Of a stretch of 64,000 nt of DNA, positions 8,574 to 17,118 are shown piece by piece. Numbering within the stretch: position 1 is the stretch's first letter; each line of letters starts with the position of its first letter. The DNA comes from Promethearchaeota archaeon (GTDB lineage: Archaea; Asgardarchaeota; Lokiarchaeia; Sigyniarchaeales; SOKP01), in NCBI GenBank assembly GCA_016840085.1, contig JAEOTA010000022.1:62001-126000 (forward strand). The letters run 5' to 3'. A model generated the notes under the pieces. The model worked only from the letters and a program-made list of their open reading frames with translations. It searched no databases and was not told the DNA's origin. A program made the position numbers and the translations under genes.

Positions 8574-8771
8574 ATGGTTGATCTTAAAATGGCGAAAAAA
8601 TACTTAAAAAAGCATATTCCAGAAAATAGTATTACTATCATCCTAAATTTTGAATCTAAAGATATGCTTCAAGCTTTTTTAAATGATGAAGAATACCAAA
8701 AAATCTATGGAAAATTAGATACTTATGCAATTCAAAATGGAGCTAAAGTTGAGCACTTTATAAATAGTTAA
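8574..8771 (+). CDS. Small hypothetical protein, 65 aa
   Basis: This is an acidic/basic mixed protein starting at ATG after a TATA-like box about 40 bases upstream. Residues 20-27 (TIILNFES) look like a strand and 29-45 like a helix, which suggests a small alpha/beta fold. No family is recognised. It has its own promoter and no close downstream partner. Confidence 0.5.
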   Translation: MVDLKMAKKYLKKHIPENSITIILNFESKDMLQAFLNDEEYQKIYGKLDTYAIQNGAKVEHFINS

Positions 8772-8960
8772 AGGTTAAAGAAAAAAAAATCTTACTAGAA
8801 AAAGCTCGTAACATCTAGATTATTCGACCTCATTAGCCAAAGCTCAATGGTATTTTAATCCTTATTTTAGTATTTAGGAATTTACACAAATTCTATAATC
8901 AACAGGTTAAAAATTCAATCCTTGTTCGTGTGGATAATATGATATTGAGTTAGAGTTAGC

Positions 8961-8975
8961 GGAGGTAACTCTATA
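8961..8975 (+). promoter_or_regulatory. Shine-Dalgarno GGAGGT with ATA start codon
   Basis: GGAGGT (8961-8966) is followed by AACTCT and then ATA (8973-8975), which opens a long coding frame. No ATG, GTG or TTG occurs in this frame before TTG at 9144, 57 codons later. Confidence 0.5.
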
Positions 8976-9782
8976 GACTCCCAGAAAGCCATTTCATATA
9001 GAGTAGCTCAGAATACTATTGCATTTTATGCTCAGCTCCGTAGTTTAGATATAAGTGGTAAGGGAGATTCCTCGAAAGATCGAGGGAATTTTAATAGTAA
9101 TCAAGCAAAGGTCTATAATGTCATTCTCGGTCTAGGACGCCATTTGGGGTTTGATCCTGCCTTCTTCAGACCTGTTGACGATCAAATGTTCGACATGAAT
9201 GCAGGCGTGAAGGAATTGTTCAAATCCTTAGGGAAGAAGTTATGGATCTTTATCCGGCACCACTTTCGAAATAATCCTAATCGTGCATCGATAGCTATAA
9301 CTGATCAAGTGGTAATTGATTCCAGAAGTCATACTTTCTGGGAGAAAAGTATGTCTGAGGATGATGCACTCGTTGCGACTCAAGTGCTTGAGAGTCTTAT
9401 TAGATATGGTCGTCCCGTCAAGGAAGCTGATATTCGGAATGAATTTGCGAAAGCTGGGAATCAATATTCGTGGATTATGTTTAATTGGTTAAATCAGCCG
9501 AAATTCTCTGAAGCTCTTCAGCTGTTTAATGAAAGAAAGGATGATATAAAATCAATACCGATTGATGAGTTTATTGAACAAAATTTCCCAAAGACTTATA
9601 AGAAGTTTGTTGAGACCATGTTAAAGACCAGCCATGTTAGCATACTGGAAATAATTCAAGCGATGCACCCGACTATTGATGTCACTGAACTTGTAAATCT
9701 TGGAACTAATGACGATCATATCGGTCCTTACTCGACGGTGTTTGCCGAGATCTTGAAAATGTATAGATATCCAGTTTTCTGA
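8973..9782 (+). CDS. Unrecognised soluble protein, probable ATA start
   Basis: The frame is open from 8949 to 9782. Sequence with normal protein character begins at ATA 8973 (M-D-S-Q-K-A-I-S-Y-R) and continues without a break into the part after TTG 9144. A consensus GGAGGT sits six bases before the ATA, so a 269-residue product is preferred over the 212-residue TTG version. The protein has no membrane segment. Its base composition is less AT-rich than its neighbours and it contains many Asp, Phe and Asn residues. No family is recognised. The unusual composition, together with the next gene, hints at horizontal or viral origin. A 5'-truncated pseudogene remains possible, but the perfect ribosome site argues against it. 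Confidence 0.55.
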   Translation: MDSQKAISYRVAQNTIAFYAQLRSLDISGKGDSSKDRGNFNSNQAKVYNVILGLGRHLGFDPAFFRPVDDQMFDMNAGVKELFKSLGKKLWIFIRHHFRNNPNRASIAITDQVVIDSRSHTFWEKSMSEDDALVATQVLESLIRYGRPVKEADIRNEFAKAGNQYSWIMFNWLNQPKFSEALQLFNERKDDIKSIPIDEFIEQNFPKTYKKFVETMLKTSHVSILEIIQAMHPTIDVTELVNLGTNDDHIGPYSTVFAEILKMYRYPVF

Positions 9783-9810
9783 CCAAATCACTACTCCCAA
9801 GACCCCCAAA

Positions 9811-9820
9811 TATTTAAATA
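9811..9820 (+). promoter_or_regulatory. TATA box of the zinc-ribbon gene
   Basis: TATTTAAATA lies about 23-32 bases before the ATG at 9843. That distance predicts a leaderless transcript beginning at or next to that ATG, and favours it over ATG 9834. Confidence 0.5.
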
Positions 9821-9833
9821 ACAAGAGAGATAT

Positions 9834-10280
9834 ATGATTTATATGAGAGACAAACGAGCAATTATTATTAAAAGTCCAAAGCTACAAAAAATTCGAAATA
9901 ATTTGCGCAACTTAATAATACAAGCTTATCATACTCAATGGAAAGAGATTCATGACAAGTGGAGAAGTTTTTTAGTTGACTCAGAGGGAAGAAGACTCTC
10001 TATAAGAGATTTCTCACCAGATGTGTTAGAGGAGTTCAGAGATCTTCAAGAGAAAGAGAGTCAGCTAAGTGACTCACTCGACAGGTCGATACTCATGTGT
10101 GTAGCGTGCGGGAAAGCAGATCGGGACGTGGTCTATAATAAGGCTTATGATGCGTGGTATTGCACTGAATGTTATGGATTGGAGCGGTTAACCGCTCTAG
10201 AGCGTGCTAAGGCATGGAAAAAAGGAGCAAAATCATGCGAAGAGCAAGCCATTGAAGACCATTCCAAGACTTTTCTTTAA
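9834..10280 (+). CDS. Hypothetical protein with a zinc-binding CxxC pair
   Basis: The 148-residue product starts at ATG 9834 or, more likely, ATG 9843. The N-terminal 85 residues are basic and helical. Residues about 89-115 carry CVAC and CTEC separated by about 20 residues, a treble-clef or ribbon-type zinc site. The C-terminus is helical and charged. Small proteins of this kind are common in archaeal viruses and plasmids, where they bind nucleic acid, but no specific family is recognised. The gene follows the equally unusual 8973 gene and has a similar, less AT-rich composition. Confidence 0.6.
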   Translation: MIYMRDKRAIIIKSPKLQKIRNNLRNLIIQAYHTQWKEIHDKWRSFLVDSEGRRLSIRDFSPDVLEEFRDLQEKESQLSDSLDRSILMCVACGKADRDVVYNKAYDAWYCTECYGLERLTALERAKAWKKGAKSCEEQAIEDHSKTFL

Positions 10281-10482
10281 TATCCGAAATGCAATGAATT
10301 AATTACTAATGTAAAGTAAATCCAGATATAATGAAATAGTTCATTCAAAACATGCTTTTTTTTCGATTTTAGGAACTTTTTTTTAGAATTATTAAATTTA
10401 CATATTAAATTTTGAGAACAGTTCTTTTTTTTTTTTGAGTCTTATAGCATAAATTAAAGTAAAATGATAATCATATTTTATT

Positions 10483-10641
10483 ATGGAAAGATCTCCTGAT
10501 CGTATTTGGCATTTAGAAAAGAAATTAGAAAAGAAAGGATTAACCTATAGTTATCATACTAAACTTTATCAAACTGAGATAGGAACCATTTTTTTCATGA
10601 CAAGAGATTATGCCTATTTAAGTGGAATGATCGACGGATAA
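10483..10641 (+). CDS. N-terminal part of a DUF2695-type gene, ended by TAA
   Basis: A frame of 52 codons starts at ATG (MERSPDRIWHLEKKLEKKG) and stops at TAA 10639. The same frame continues after the stop into the next entry, with only four codons between the TAA and the TTG at 10654. The composition is uniform across the stop. The two parts therefore look like one gene interrupted by a nonsense codon, or two very close genes. Confidence 0.5.
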   Translation: MERSPDRIWHLEKKLEKKGLTYSYHTKLYQTEIGTIFFMTRDYAYLSGMIDG

Positions 10642-10652
10642 AAATTTTATCC
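10636..10652 (+). repeat. Perfect palindrome across an in-frame stop
   Basis: GGATAAAAATTTTATCC has two 8-base arms around a single A. It contains the TAA stop at 10639-10641 and sits between the two halves of the split frame. It could be chance in AT-rich DNA. Confidence 0.5.
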
Positions 10653-10653
10653 T

Positions 10654-11229
10654 TTGAACACATTTTTAAAAAGATGTAAATTTATAGAGGCTGATGGCCC
10701 TATAAGTTATTATCACCCTAGAAAAGGTCCTGTGAAACAATATGGGATTCAGTATGGAAAAAATGACTTTTGGAAATTGCGAAATCTTAGAAAAGTATTA
10801 TATCTAATTAAAAATGCAGAATTAGGAAAGCATCCTAAATCAGGGTTGGGACTTGCTGTACAAAATGATAAGTATGTTGCAATAATTGGGGCTACTGATT
10901 CTGGCATTGATGATTTTGAGGATGAATTATCAAGAATTGAATTTGAAAAGACTATTTTCCCGTTTGAAGGATTGGAGATATCAAAACAGCAAATACGATA
11001 TTTCTTAAAACGTTTAGCTGGAGAGGAAGGGTGTCAATACACAGGAATTGAGTGGAGATGTGGTGGAAAGGAGTTTACTTATACAAAGACGATTTTAAAC
11101 TTGATGGAAATACCCCAAAAAGAGCAAAATAAATTCATTAAAATTTGTCAAGAATATGGTGGCTATTGTGATTGTGAGATCCTTATGAACGCTGCTCAAT
11201 TTTTATTAGATGAGGATACTCCTTGGTAA
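10654..11229 (+). CDS. DUF2695-type protein (main part)
   Basis: The 191-residue frame from TTG 10654 ends with a segment typical of DUF2695: a Cys (GCQYTGIEW), a helix, then GGYCDCEILMNA at about 168-179. The role of this domain is unknown. The part before residue 110 is not recognised; it has alternating strands and may be a separate small domain. No ribosome site precedes the TTG. The frame is continuous with the 10483 frame except for one TAA, so the true product may be a 249-codon protein with a nonsense mutation. It is the last gene of the accessory region. Confidence 0.6.
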   Translation: MNTFLKRCKFIEADGPISYYHPRKGPVKQYGIQYGKNDFWKLRNLRKVLYLIKNAELGKHPKSGLGLAVQNDKYVAIIGATDSGIDDFEDELSRIEFEKTIFPFEGLEISKQQIRYFLKRLAGEEGCQYTGIEWRCGGKEFTYTKTILNLMEIPQKEQNKFIKICQEYGGYCDCEILMNAAQFLLDEDTPW

Positions 11230-11319
11230 GATAATTCTTCTTAATGTTTTTATAAGACGGAAGATTCTTACACATCCGAACTTATTGCACCGATACAAAA
11301 GGTTTTTTTTATTTGAGTT

Positions 11320-11853
11320 TTAATAATTCTCAAAAAATTCCTTATTCAAATATTTATTAATATTTTCTTCAATTTTTTTCTTTACAGCGTCTAATCCTTC
11401 AGGTAATACTCGTGTTTTTCCTACAATATCAATAAATCCGAGTTCAGAGCCATATCTCGGAATTACATGAAAATGTAAATGCTCAATACTTCCTCCAGCA
11501 TCTCTTCCCTGGTTTATACCTATATTATACCCCTTTGGATTATATAACTCGTCTAATAATAATTGTATTCCTTGAATCGTTCTTGTAATATGAATGAGTT
11601 CTTCTTTAGTAAGCTCAAGAAATTTTGTTATGTGTCTCCTAGTAACAATCATTAAATGTGCAGGATTATAAGGATATAAATTTAAAACAATAAAACACAT
11701 ATCATCACCGTAAATTTTTAGAGATTCAACACGCTCATCATTATCTCTTACAGCACATAGAATACAGTCTACATTAGGTCTTGCCTTTCCCTGTACATAA
11801 TCTAATTTTCCTAATGCTTGCAACCAATCTCTAAAAACCATACTTTTTACCAC
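11320..11853 (-). CDS. HIT family nucleotide hydrolase/phosphorylase
   Basis: The 177-residue protein has the histidine triad EHLHFHVIPR at about 133-142 (H-x-H-x-H), which forms the nucleotidyl-transfer site. The N-terminal part contains CILCAV and the strand-rich FIVLNLYPYNPAHLMIVTRRH typical of the FHIT/Ap4A branch of the family. Such enzymes cleave diadenosine polyphosphates or adenylylated compounds in the cytoplasm. The length fits the family. The gene starts at ATG and is the downstream member of a minus-strand pair with the 11872 gene, separated by 18 bases. Substrate specificity cannot be read from sequence. Confidence 0.9.
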   Translation of the reverse strand: MVKSMVFRDWLQALGKLDYVQGKARPNVDCILCAVRDNDERVESLKIYGDDMCFIVLNLYPYNPAHLMIVTRRHITKFLELTKEELIHITRTIQGIQLLLDELYNPKGYNIGINQGRDAGGSIEHLHFHVIPRYGSELGFIDIVGKTRVLPEGLDAVKKKIEENINKYLNKEFFENY

Positions 11854-11871
11854 TTTTTTATTTTTTTTTAG

Positions 11872-12420
11872 TTATGAATACAAAGAAAAATCTGAATCAG
11901 GTGTAAAGTCTTTAGATTTCATAAAATCTTCTGGTTTTATTTTCCCAATACAATATTCTCCTAACATTATATTACTGTAAGCAGCTCCATCAAATACATG
12001 TCTTATCGATTTAAGAAAGGAATTCTTGGAAATAGTTCCATCTCCTTTCAGAAAAATTTGATCACTTATTTGATATCTATAATTCTGAAGGTCCAATCGA
12101 TAAAATAAATCTTTCATGAGAAAATATTTACGTAGATCCATGAAAAATTTTGTTTTTCTATTTTCTTTCAATGAATTTAACGCATCGATGTGAGGTTGTG
12201 ATATTTGAATTACTAGTGATATTATGATGAAATCTTTGTTTTTTGGTCGAATAACAAGCATGTTTCTACCAAGTTGGCGTCCAGCAGGATCTTTTATAGG
12301 AGGAAACAGAAATTGAAACCCAAAATCTAGTTTTGAATTATTAATTTGTTCTCTTAATAATCCCTCATCTAATAAATATTCTCGAATTAAATGCTTGATT
12401 TTACTTTCTTTAGCAGACAT
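11872..12420 (-). CDS. Conserved archaeal protein, DUF2299-like
   Basis: The 182-residue soluble protein opens with IKHLIREYLLDEGL, and the middle has NMLVIRPKNKDFIIISLVI and then an amphipathic helix. This recalls archaeal DUF2299 proteins, whose fold resembles secretion chaperones. The function is unknown. The match is by general pattern only. The gene lies just upstream of the HIT gene on the same strand and may share its transcript. There are no membrane segments. Confidence 0.5.
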   Translation of the reverse strand: MSAKESKIKHLIREYLLDEGLLREQINNSKLDFGFQFLFPPIKDPAGRQLGRNMLVIRPKNKDFIIISLVIQISQPHIDALNSLKENRKTKFFMDLRKYFLMKDLFYRLDLQNYRYQISDQIFLKGDGTISKNSFLKSIRHVFDGAAYSNIMLGEYCIGKIKPEDFMKSKDFTPDSDFSLYS

Positions 12421-12506
12421 AGTTATTCCATAAGGTTAAAAATGATATAATTAATTTATTTTTTTATGTGTAAGCTCAACAATTTAGAAATAGGTTAATC
12501 AGAAAA

Positions 12507-12860
12507 TTAATATTTACCTTTAGGTCTTGGCTCTGGTTCAATACCAGCGGATTTTAATTTTTCAATATTTTCTACTAAAACTTCAACTGGTGTACAATAT
12601 ATTACTTTTAGAGTTTCATGATCTATATAGAGTTGCCCAACAATACCTAAGCCCATCAATCGATTATCATTGTTAATAAATGTGTGATCTAGATTCATTT
12701 TAATCGCCATTCTACCTCCATCAAGTTCTACTAAAGAAGGTTGACATGCGGTATACCCAGGACCTCGGTTTTGGAGAAGAAAATTCATTAATGCGTAGTC
12801 TAACTCATCATTAATCTCTCCCCTTTCTTGAAGGATCTTAACTATAATTGGATCTGACAT
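12507..12860 (-). CDS. Conserved hypothetical protein, 117 aa
   Basis: A compact soluble protein with an acidic helix at the N-terminus and a beta-rich middle (GGRMAIKMNLDHTF, GQLYIDHETLKVIYCTPVE), followed by a C-terminal helix and a Pro-rich end. The sequence looks well folded and the ATG is unambiguous, but I do not recognise the family. Neighbours are housekeeping genes on the same strand, so a basic cellular role is more likely than an accessory one. Confidence 0.55.
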   Translation of the reverse strand: MSDPIIVKILQERGEINDELDYALMNFLLQNRGPGYTACQPSLVELDGGRMAIKMNLDHTFINNDNRLMGLGIVGQLYIDHETLKVIYCTPVEVLVENIEKLKSAGIEPEPRPKGKY

Positions 12861-12972
12861 GTTAACAGAAATAAAATTATCTTATTTAAATTAAAATGAG
12901 TAGAATTTATTTTTATTTTTTTTGCTAACAATTTATTAGAAAAAAAATAAGAAAGATTTTGGATCTGATTAA

Positions 12973-13227
12973 TTAATCCCTTTCTTCCATTAAAACCTCG
13001 TCAACACTGTGTAATGCACAGTTCATACTTGACAAAGATTCTGTAATATCTTCGAGTGAAAGGTTATTCCCTTCAATATTGATATGTAAAGAGGTTGTTT
13101 TTTGATCTAATTCATCTACTTTAATATTAACTTTTGATACTCCGGTGATTTCCATTAAATTGCGAGCTACTAAATCTATTCCAGGCATATGAGGTTTTAA
13201 AATATCGAGATAATACTCCACTTTCAT
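12973..13227 (-). CDS. DUF211 family protein
   Basis: The 84-residue product matches the archaeal DUF211 pattern over its whole length: LDILKPHMPGI at the start, GVSKVNIKVDELD, HINIEGNNLSLEDI and the closing ALHSVDEV. DUF211 proteins have a ferredoxin-like ACT-type fold and may bind small molecules or metals; their role is unsettled. The length is normal for the family. The gene stands alone with a T-rich leader. Confidence 0.85.
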   Translation of the reverse strand: MKVEYYLDILKPHMPGIDLVARNLMEITGVSKVNIKVDELDQKTTSLHINIEGNNLSLEDITESLSSMNCALHSVDEVLMEERD

Positions 13228-13315
13228 TTTATTTATCTAAACCCTTATATTTATTATTTTAAACTTTATTATATCATTAATAGTTCTAAATAGATTTATA
13301 ATTTTTATGGTATTT

Positions 13316-13999
13316 TTACATTAATTTTTCAATTACATTAATTAATTTTGAGGGGATTTCCTCTAATTCGATTATTTCTTCTGCTTTATTAAAAGATTCT
13401 TGATCAAACAAACCAGCAACATTAGTATTTAAAGCTATTGAGTGAGCCCCAACATTGATAGCTGCTTCAATATCACGGCTAGTGTCTCCAATTACTAAAA
13501 TTTCGTTAGTTTTTACATTTAGTTGATTACAAATGTAATTTAAATGATCAGGATGAGGTTTTAGATTAGAGACATTATCTCTTCCCACAATTAGATCAAA
13601 ATATTGTGATATATTTACCTTTTTAAGTGAGATCTCTGCATTTTTTTTTGTATTAAATGTAAAAATTGCTTGTTTTAGATTTTTAATCCTCGCAAACTCT
13701 AAAACTTCATCGATACCATTTATAAGGGTAGCATTTAATGCAGCTTCATGTTCTATTTTAATGATCTCATTATCTACTTCTGCTATTATTTTTTTTATTT
13801 TTTCTTCAGAAAAACTATTCCTTTCAAAATATTCCCTTGAAAGTCTCACATTTTCCAAAATTGAACTTTTTACAGTAAGAAAATGTTTCGGAACACCAGA
13901 ATTTTTCAATATTTTGATAGCTATTTTGCGTGCTCTTAAGTAGTCAATTTTAAAATGAATGAGGGTGCCATCTAAGTCCCAAATAATTGCACTTATCAT
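13316..13999 (-). CDS. HAD superfamily phosphatase
   Basis: The 227-residue protein has all four HAD motifs: DLDGTL at about 8-13 (nucleophile Asp), the Thr in FTFNTKK at about 113-119, the Lys in LKPHPDH, and GDTSRDIEAA at about 172-181. The helical cap between motifs I and II places it in subfamily IA, with phosphoglycolate phosphatase and similar enzymes. It dephosphorylates a small metabolite in the cytoplasm; the substrate is not evident. It ends the minus-strand run that includes ThpR and a dehydrogenase, nine bases after ThpR. Confidence 0.9.
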   Translation of the reverse strand: MISAIIWDLDGTLIHFKIDYLRARKIAIKILKNSGVPKHFLTVKSSILENVRLSREYFERNSFSEEKIKKIIAEVDNEIIKIEHEAALNATLINGIDEVLEFARIKNLKQAIFTFNTKKNAEISLKKVNISQYFDLIVGRDNVSNLKPHPDHLNYICNQLNVKTNEILVIGDTSRDIEAAINVGAHSIALNTNVAGLFDQESFNKAEEIIELEEIPSKLINVIEKLM

Positions 14000-14008
14000 A
14001 GGTTTCAG

Positions 14009-14581
14009 TTAAAAAATTAAATCTGTATATATAGGTCCTTTTGGGGTTAATTCTGATTTTTTAAGTCTGATTTGGTCAATATTGAATTCTCCAAATTCTT
14101 TTTTTTTATTCTCTTCTATTATTTTCTTAAAAGAATCAAAAGTTTTGTAATTGATCCTACCTTTCCTCAGCCTTCCAATAGTTAAGTGTGGTTTAAATTG
14201 GGTTCTTTTATCCCGATCAATTTTTAATCTTTCAAATAATAAATCTTCGACAGTATCTTTAATGTTTTGTAAGAATTGAATGTCACCAATAAGTTTTACC
14301 CATAAAACTGAAAATCTATTGAATTGACCAACACCTTTTAAATAATATGTGAATGTTTTCTCATGAAAGTAAGATTCGTTGACTTCTTTTTGTAATATAT
14401 TATAGATTTTAGGTGCTAAGTTCTCAGAAATATTCCCTAAGAACTTTACTGTCATATGTAAATTTATAGGTTCGACTATTTTGAGTTTTGGTTGATTTTT
14501 TTTTAGACGAGAAGTAAAAGTAGTAATATTTTCAATAGTTTGTTTATCTTTTAATTCAAGTGCTATGAATGATCTTATCAT
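14009..14581 (-). CDS. thpR: RNA 2',3'-cyclic phosphodiesterase (2H family)
   Basis: The 190-residue protein begins MIRSFIALEL and carries two H-x-T motifs, HMTVKFLG at about 43-50 and HLTIGRLR at about 136-143, the catalytic pair of 2H phosphoesterases. The family opens 2',3'-cyclic phosphates on RNA and can ligate tRNA halves in vitro. The length is normal. Its start overlaps the end of the upstream dehydrogenase by four bases, so the two are translationally coupled. The nearby intron-containing tRNA shows that RNA ends of this type are produced in the cell. Confidence 0.9.
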   Translation of the reverse strand: MIRSFIALELKDKQTIENITTFTSRLKKNQPKLKIVEPINLHMTVKFLGNISENLAPKIYNILQKEVNESYFHEKTFTYYLKGVGQFNRFSVLWVKLIGDIQFLQNIKDTVEDLLFERLKIDRDKRTQFKPHLTIGRLRKGRINYKTFDSFKKIIEENKKKEFGEFNIDQIRLKKSELTPKGPIYTDLIF

Positions 14582-15711
14582 TTTTTATCCCAATATTCAA
14601 AAATCCTCCATTTTTTATTATTTAATTGTTTTTGATGATCTGGAATAATGTGAATTTCATTAAGATCATCCAGAGAAGATGACTGTATAATTTTTATTAT
14701 ATCTTGTAGGAACATTATATTCATTTCACCCCGTGTATCTGCATCAGCGGAAGCATTATGAGGAATTAAAAGCATCCTGATTTCTGGATTAATTTCTTTA
14801 ATTTTTTTTAATCGGTCAAGTGATCTGGGATCAATTGGTTCTACTGGAAAAACATCAAAAGCGATATTTATTTGAAGTTCCTTAGTTTCAAGCATATCAA
14901 GTAAAGCATCTAAATCCAACAGTTGACCTCGAGCTGTATTTATTAATAAAGCATTTTTCTTCATTAATTTTAATAAATCTCGATTTACTAATTTTTCTGT
15001 GGACGTATTTAATGGAATATGTAAAGTGATGATATCTGATTCTTTAAATACCTCCTTAATGTTTTCTTTAAACTCGATTAAAGGAAATTCTTTTTCAAAT
15101 TCTTTCATTTGTATAATATCATAATAAAGAATTTTAATATCCCAAGGATATAGTTTCTTAACCAATTCTTTCCCTATTTCTCCCAATCCTATGATGCCAA
15201 GAACTTTATTTGTAATTACTGAAGATAATGATTGATCTAAATCCCATTTATTATCAGTAGTCCATTTCTCTTCCCAAACATAAGTATGAAGATCAATTAG
15301 ATTTCTTAAATTTGCCATAATTATTGCTATAGTATAATCTGCGACAGTTTCCTGAAGAACTCCTGGGGTATGAGTGATTAAAATATCATCTTTTTTAGTT
15401 CTTTGAATATGATTATATCCTGCTGTTGATGTAGAAATAGTAAAGATAGTTGATTTTTCTAAAATTTCTGAAGAGATTAGATGACTAAGATGGCACCCGA
15501 GAATGTCTGGGTTGAAACTTTTAATATCATCTTTTATTTCTTCTTCTGAAGGGAATCTCCCATTAAAAATCTTTAATTCTGAGATTTTATTTAATTCATT
15601 CCAAAGATTTCTTATAGTTTGACGAGAATTTTCAGAAATTTTTTCATTAGAGCCAATTTCCTCGGCGGAGAACACATTAGAGGTTAAATATACTTTAGGG
15701 GTAAAAGTCAT
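14578..15711 (-). CDS. D-isomer-specific 2-hydroxyacid dehydrogenase
   Basis: This is an NAD(P)-dependent oxidoreductase with the Rossmann motif GIIGLGEIG, the catalytic Arg in NTARGQLL, the Glu in VFPVEPID and the His in LIPHNASAD. It interconverts a 2-oxoacid and a D-2-hydroxyacid; glyoxylate/hydroxypyruvate reductase or 3-phosphoglycerate dehydrogenase are candidates. At about 377 residues it lacks the ACT domain of some SerA enzymes. The frame is open to TTG 15732, but ATG 15711 (MTFTPKVYLTSN) gives the usual N-terminal strand and is preferred. It overlaps thpR by four bases. Confidence 0.85.
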   Translation of the reverse strand: MTFTPKVYLTSNVFSAEEIGSNEKISENSRQTIRNLWNELNKISELKIFNGRFPSEEEIKDDIKSFNPDILGCHLSHLISSEILEKSTIFTISTSTAGYNHIQRTKKDDILITHTPGVLQETVADYTIAIIMANLRNLIDLHTYVWEEKWTTDNKWDLDQSLSSVITNKVLGIIGLGEIGKELVKKLYPWDIKILYYDIIQMKEFEKEFPLIEFKENIKEVFKESDIITLHIPLNTSTEKLVNRDLLKLMKKNALLINTARGQLLDLDALLDMLETKELQINIAFDVFPVEPIDPRSLDRLKKIKEINPEIRMLLIPHNASADADTRGEMNIMFLQDIIKIIQSSSLDDLNEIHIIPDHQKQLNNKKWRIFEYWDKK

Positions 15712-15840
15712 TTCCGTATTAAGTAGTATCAATCATTTGAATTTTATAATTATAAGAATCTATTTGTATTTTTTGCTAATTATCAAGATTTATTAAAATA
15801 AAATATAATTTATTATTAAAAAGCAAAGTAGTGGTAGAAA

Positions 15841-15996
15841 ATGACAAAAGTGAAATGTCAACAATGTGGAAAAGAAATTATTGGAGGAGTAAAAGTTCAG
15901 CATTTCGATTTTGATGAACCTACCACTATTCATGTCTTTTGTTCAGAAGAGTGCAAAAGTAAATGGATCTCAACAGAAGAAAAAAAGAAGAAGTAA
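15841..15996 (+). CDS. Small TRASH-like zinc-finger protein
   Basis: A 51-residue frame starts at ATG and reads KCQQCGKEI near the start and FCSEECKSKW near the middle, a four-cysteine zinc site of TRASH/MYM type. A Lys-rich tail follows. Such small proteins bind metal or act as metal sensors in archaea. The gene is divergent from the dehydrogenase operon and ends 13 bases before the opposite-strand kinase-like gene. Confidence 0.7.
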   Translation: MTKVKCQQCGKEIIGGVKVQHFDFDEPTTIHVFCSEECKSKWISTEEKKKK

Positions 15997-16009
15997 TTAT
16001 TCTGATAGA

Positions 16010-16972
16010 TTATCTTTCAATTTTACCTGGAAGATAATAGTCATATTTTTTTCTCAGTAATTTGGTCTTTATAAACCTATCAAATAATCTCATTCTTTGG
16101 TAAAGTTCCCAAATGAATTTATCAGATTTATAATATTTCTCAATTTCTTTTATATTTAAATGTTCTATATTAAAATCACTAGCTTCTTCCTCCAAAAATT
16201 TATTAACAGTTTTTACCAAGGATGGAATGAGCTCTCTTTTTTGCTCTTTGAAGAAATTAGCAACAAGATCTATAATTACTAACCTCCAATCATAATATCT
16301 ATCAATTAGATCTTGAAGAAAAATTGCTTTTAATAATCCTCTTATAAACGATGGCATACTTTTAGTTAATAATTCTATTTCCATTGCTTCAACTCCATTT
16401 TTTCGGTAAAATGGTGGAACTGTATCTATATAAATTAGTTTTGAATTCTCATCCACTTTAGGATTTTCTGGATCGTAATCAATCACAGCAAAGTTTGAAA
16501 TTTGACCATCCAATCCTACATCGAGATTTTTATTTTCTCTATTAAAGCTCCAGACTTTTTTCATTTCATATAGTGCTTTAAGAACTAAGATCATTATATC
16601 CTTCTTTCCGACTTGATGAATTATTTTACTCCCAACAGACTCAGGTAAAAGTTTTTCTTGTACAGCATAAAAAATAATTTTTCCTTCGTCATCCTCAAAC
16701 CATACAATATCAAGAGGAGGAGTTTTAATATTTAACTCTTCATTTAGAATTCTATTATATTCTCGAAAAATTTTTTCATGCTTTCGGGCTTGTTCATGAG
16801 TCTCAAAAATAGGTAATCTTTTATAAGCATAATTTTGAGGGTCATTAATTATTTCAAAAACTAACGTTATCTCTCCATAACCGAGAACTTTAATAGGAAC
16901 TTTACCTCTTTCTGGATGGACAGTATCAATTGTTCTTTCTAATTCCTTTAATAAATCAATATCAATTTTCAT
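16010..16972 (-). CDS. Kinase-like fold protein
   Basis: The 320-residue protein has features of a protein-kinase-like fold: a glycine-containing loop LGYGEITLVFEI at about 30-41, the Lys in YAYKRLP at about 48-54, a catalytic-loop-like DVGLDGQISNFAVID at about 150-164 and a DFG-position-like LIYIDTVPPF at about 178-187. The catalytic loop lacks the classic HxD, so activity as a phosphotransferase is plausible but unproven. Related uncharacterised proteins occur in archaea and bacteria. The gene is a single unit, with an AT-rich leader of more than 100 bases. Confidence 0.55.
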   Translation of the reverse strand: MKIDIDLLKELERTIDTVHPERGKVPIKVLGYGEITLVFEIINDPQNYAYKRLPIFETHEQARKHEKIFREYNRILNEELNIKTPPLDIVWFEDDEGKIIFYAVQEKLLPESVGSKIIHQVGKKDIMILVLKALYEMKKVWSFNRENKNLDVGLDGQISNFAVIDYDPENPKVDENSKLIYIDTVPPFYRKNGVEAMEIELLTKSMPSFIRGLLKAIFLQDLIDRYYDWRLVIIDLVANFFKEQKRELIPSLVKTVNKFLEEEASDFNIEHLNIKEIEKYYKSDKFIWELYQRMRLFDRFIKTKLLRKKYDYYLPGKIER

Positions 16973-17118
16973 AATTAATCAATAAGATTGAAAAAGATTA
17001 AATATATTTAATTTAACATTAATTTTTTTTAATTTTATATAATTTGTTCTTTTCACATAGTAGTGAAAAAATATATTTTTTTTCTAGGTTTAGAGAGTTT
17101 CACAGAATACACGCAAGA

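Noticed and set aside
10639..10641. Stop codon decoded as an amino acid, as for pyrrolysine
   Set aside because: Pyrrolysine uses TAG, and this is TAA. No selenocysteine TGA context is present either.
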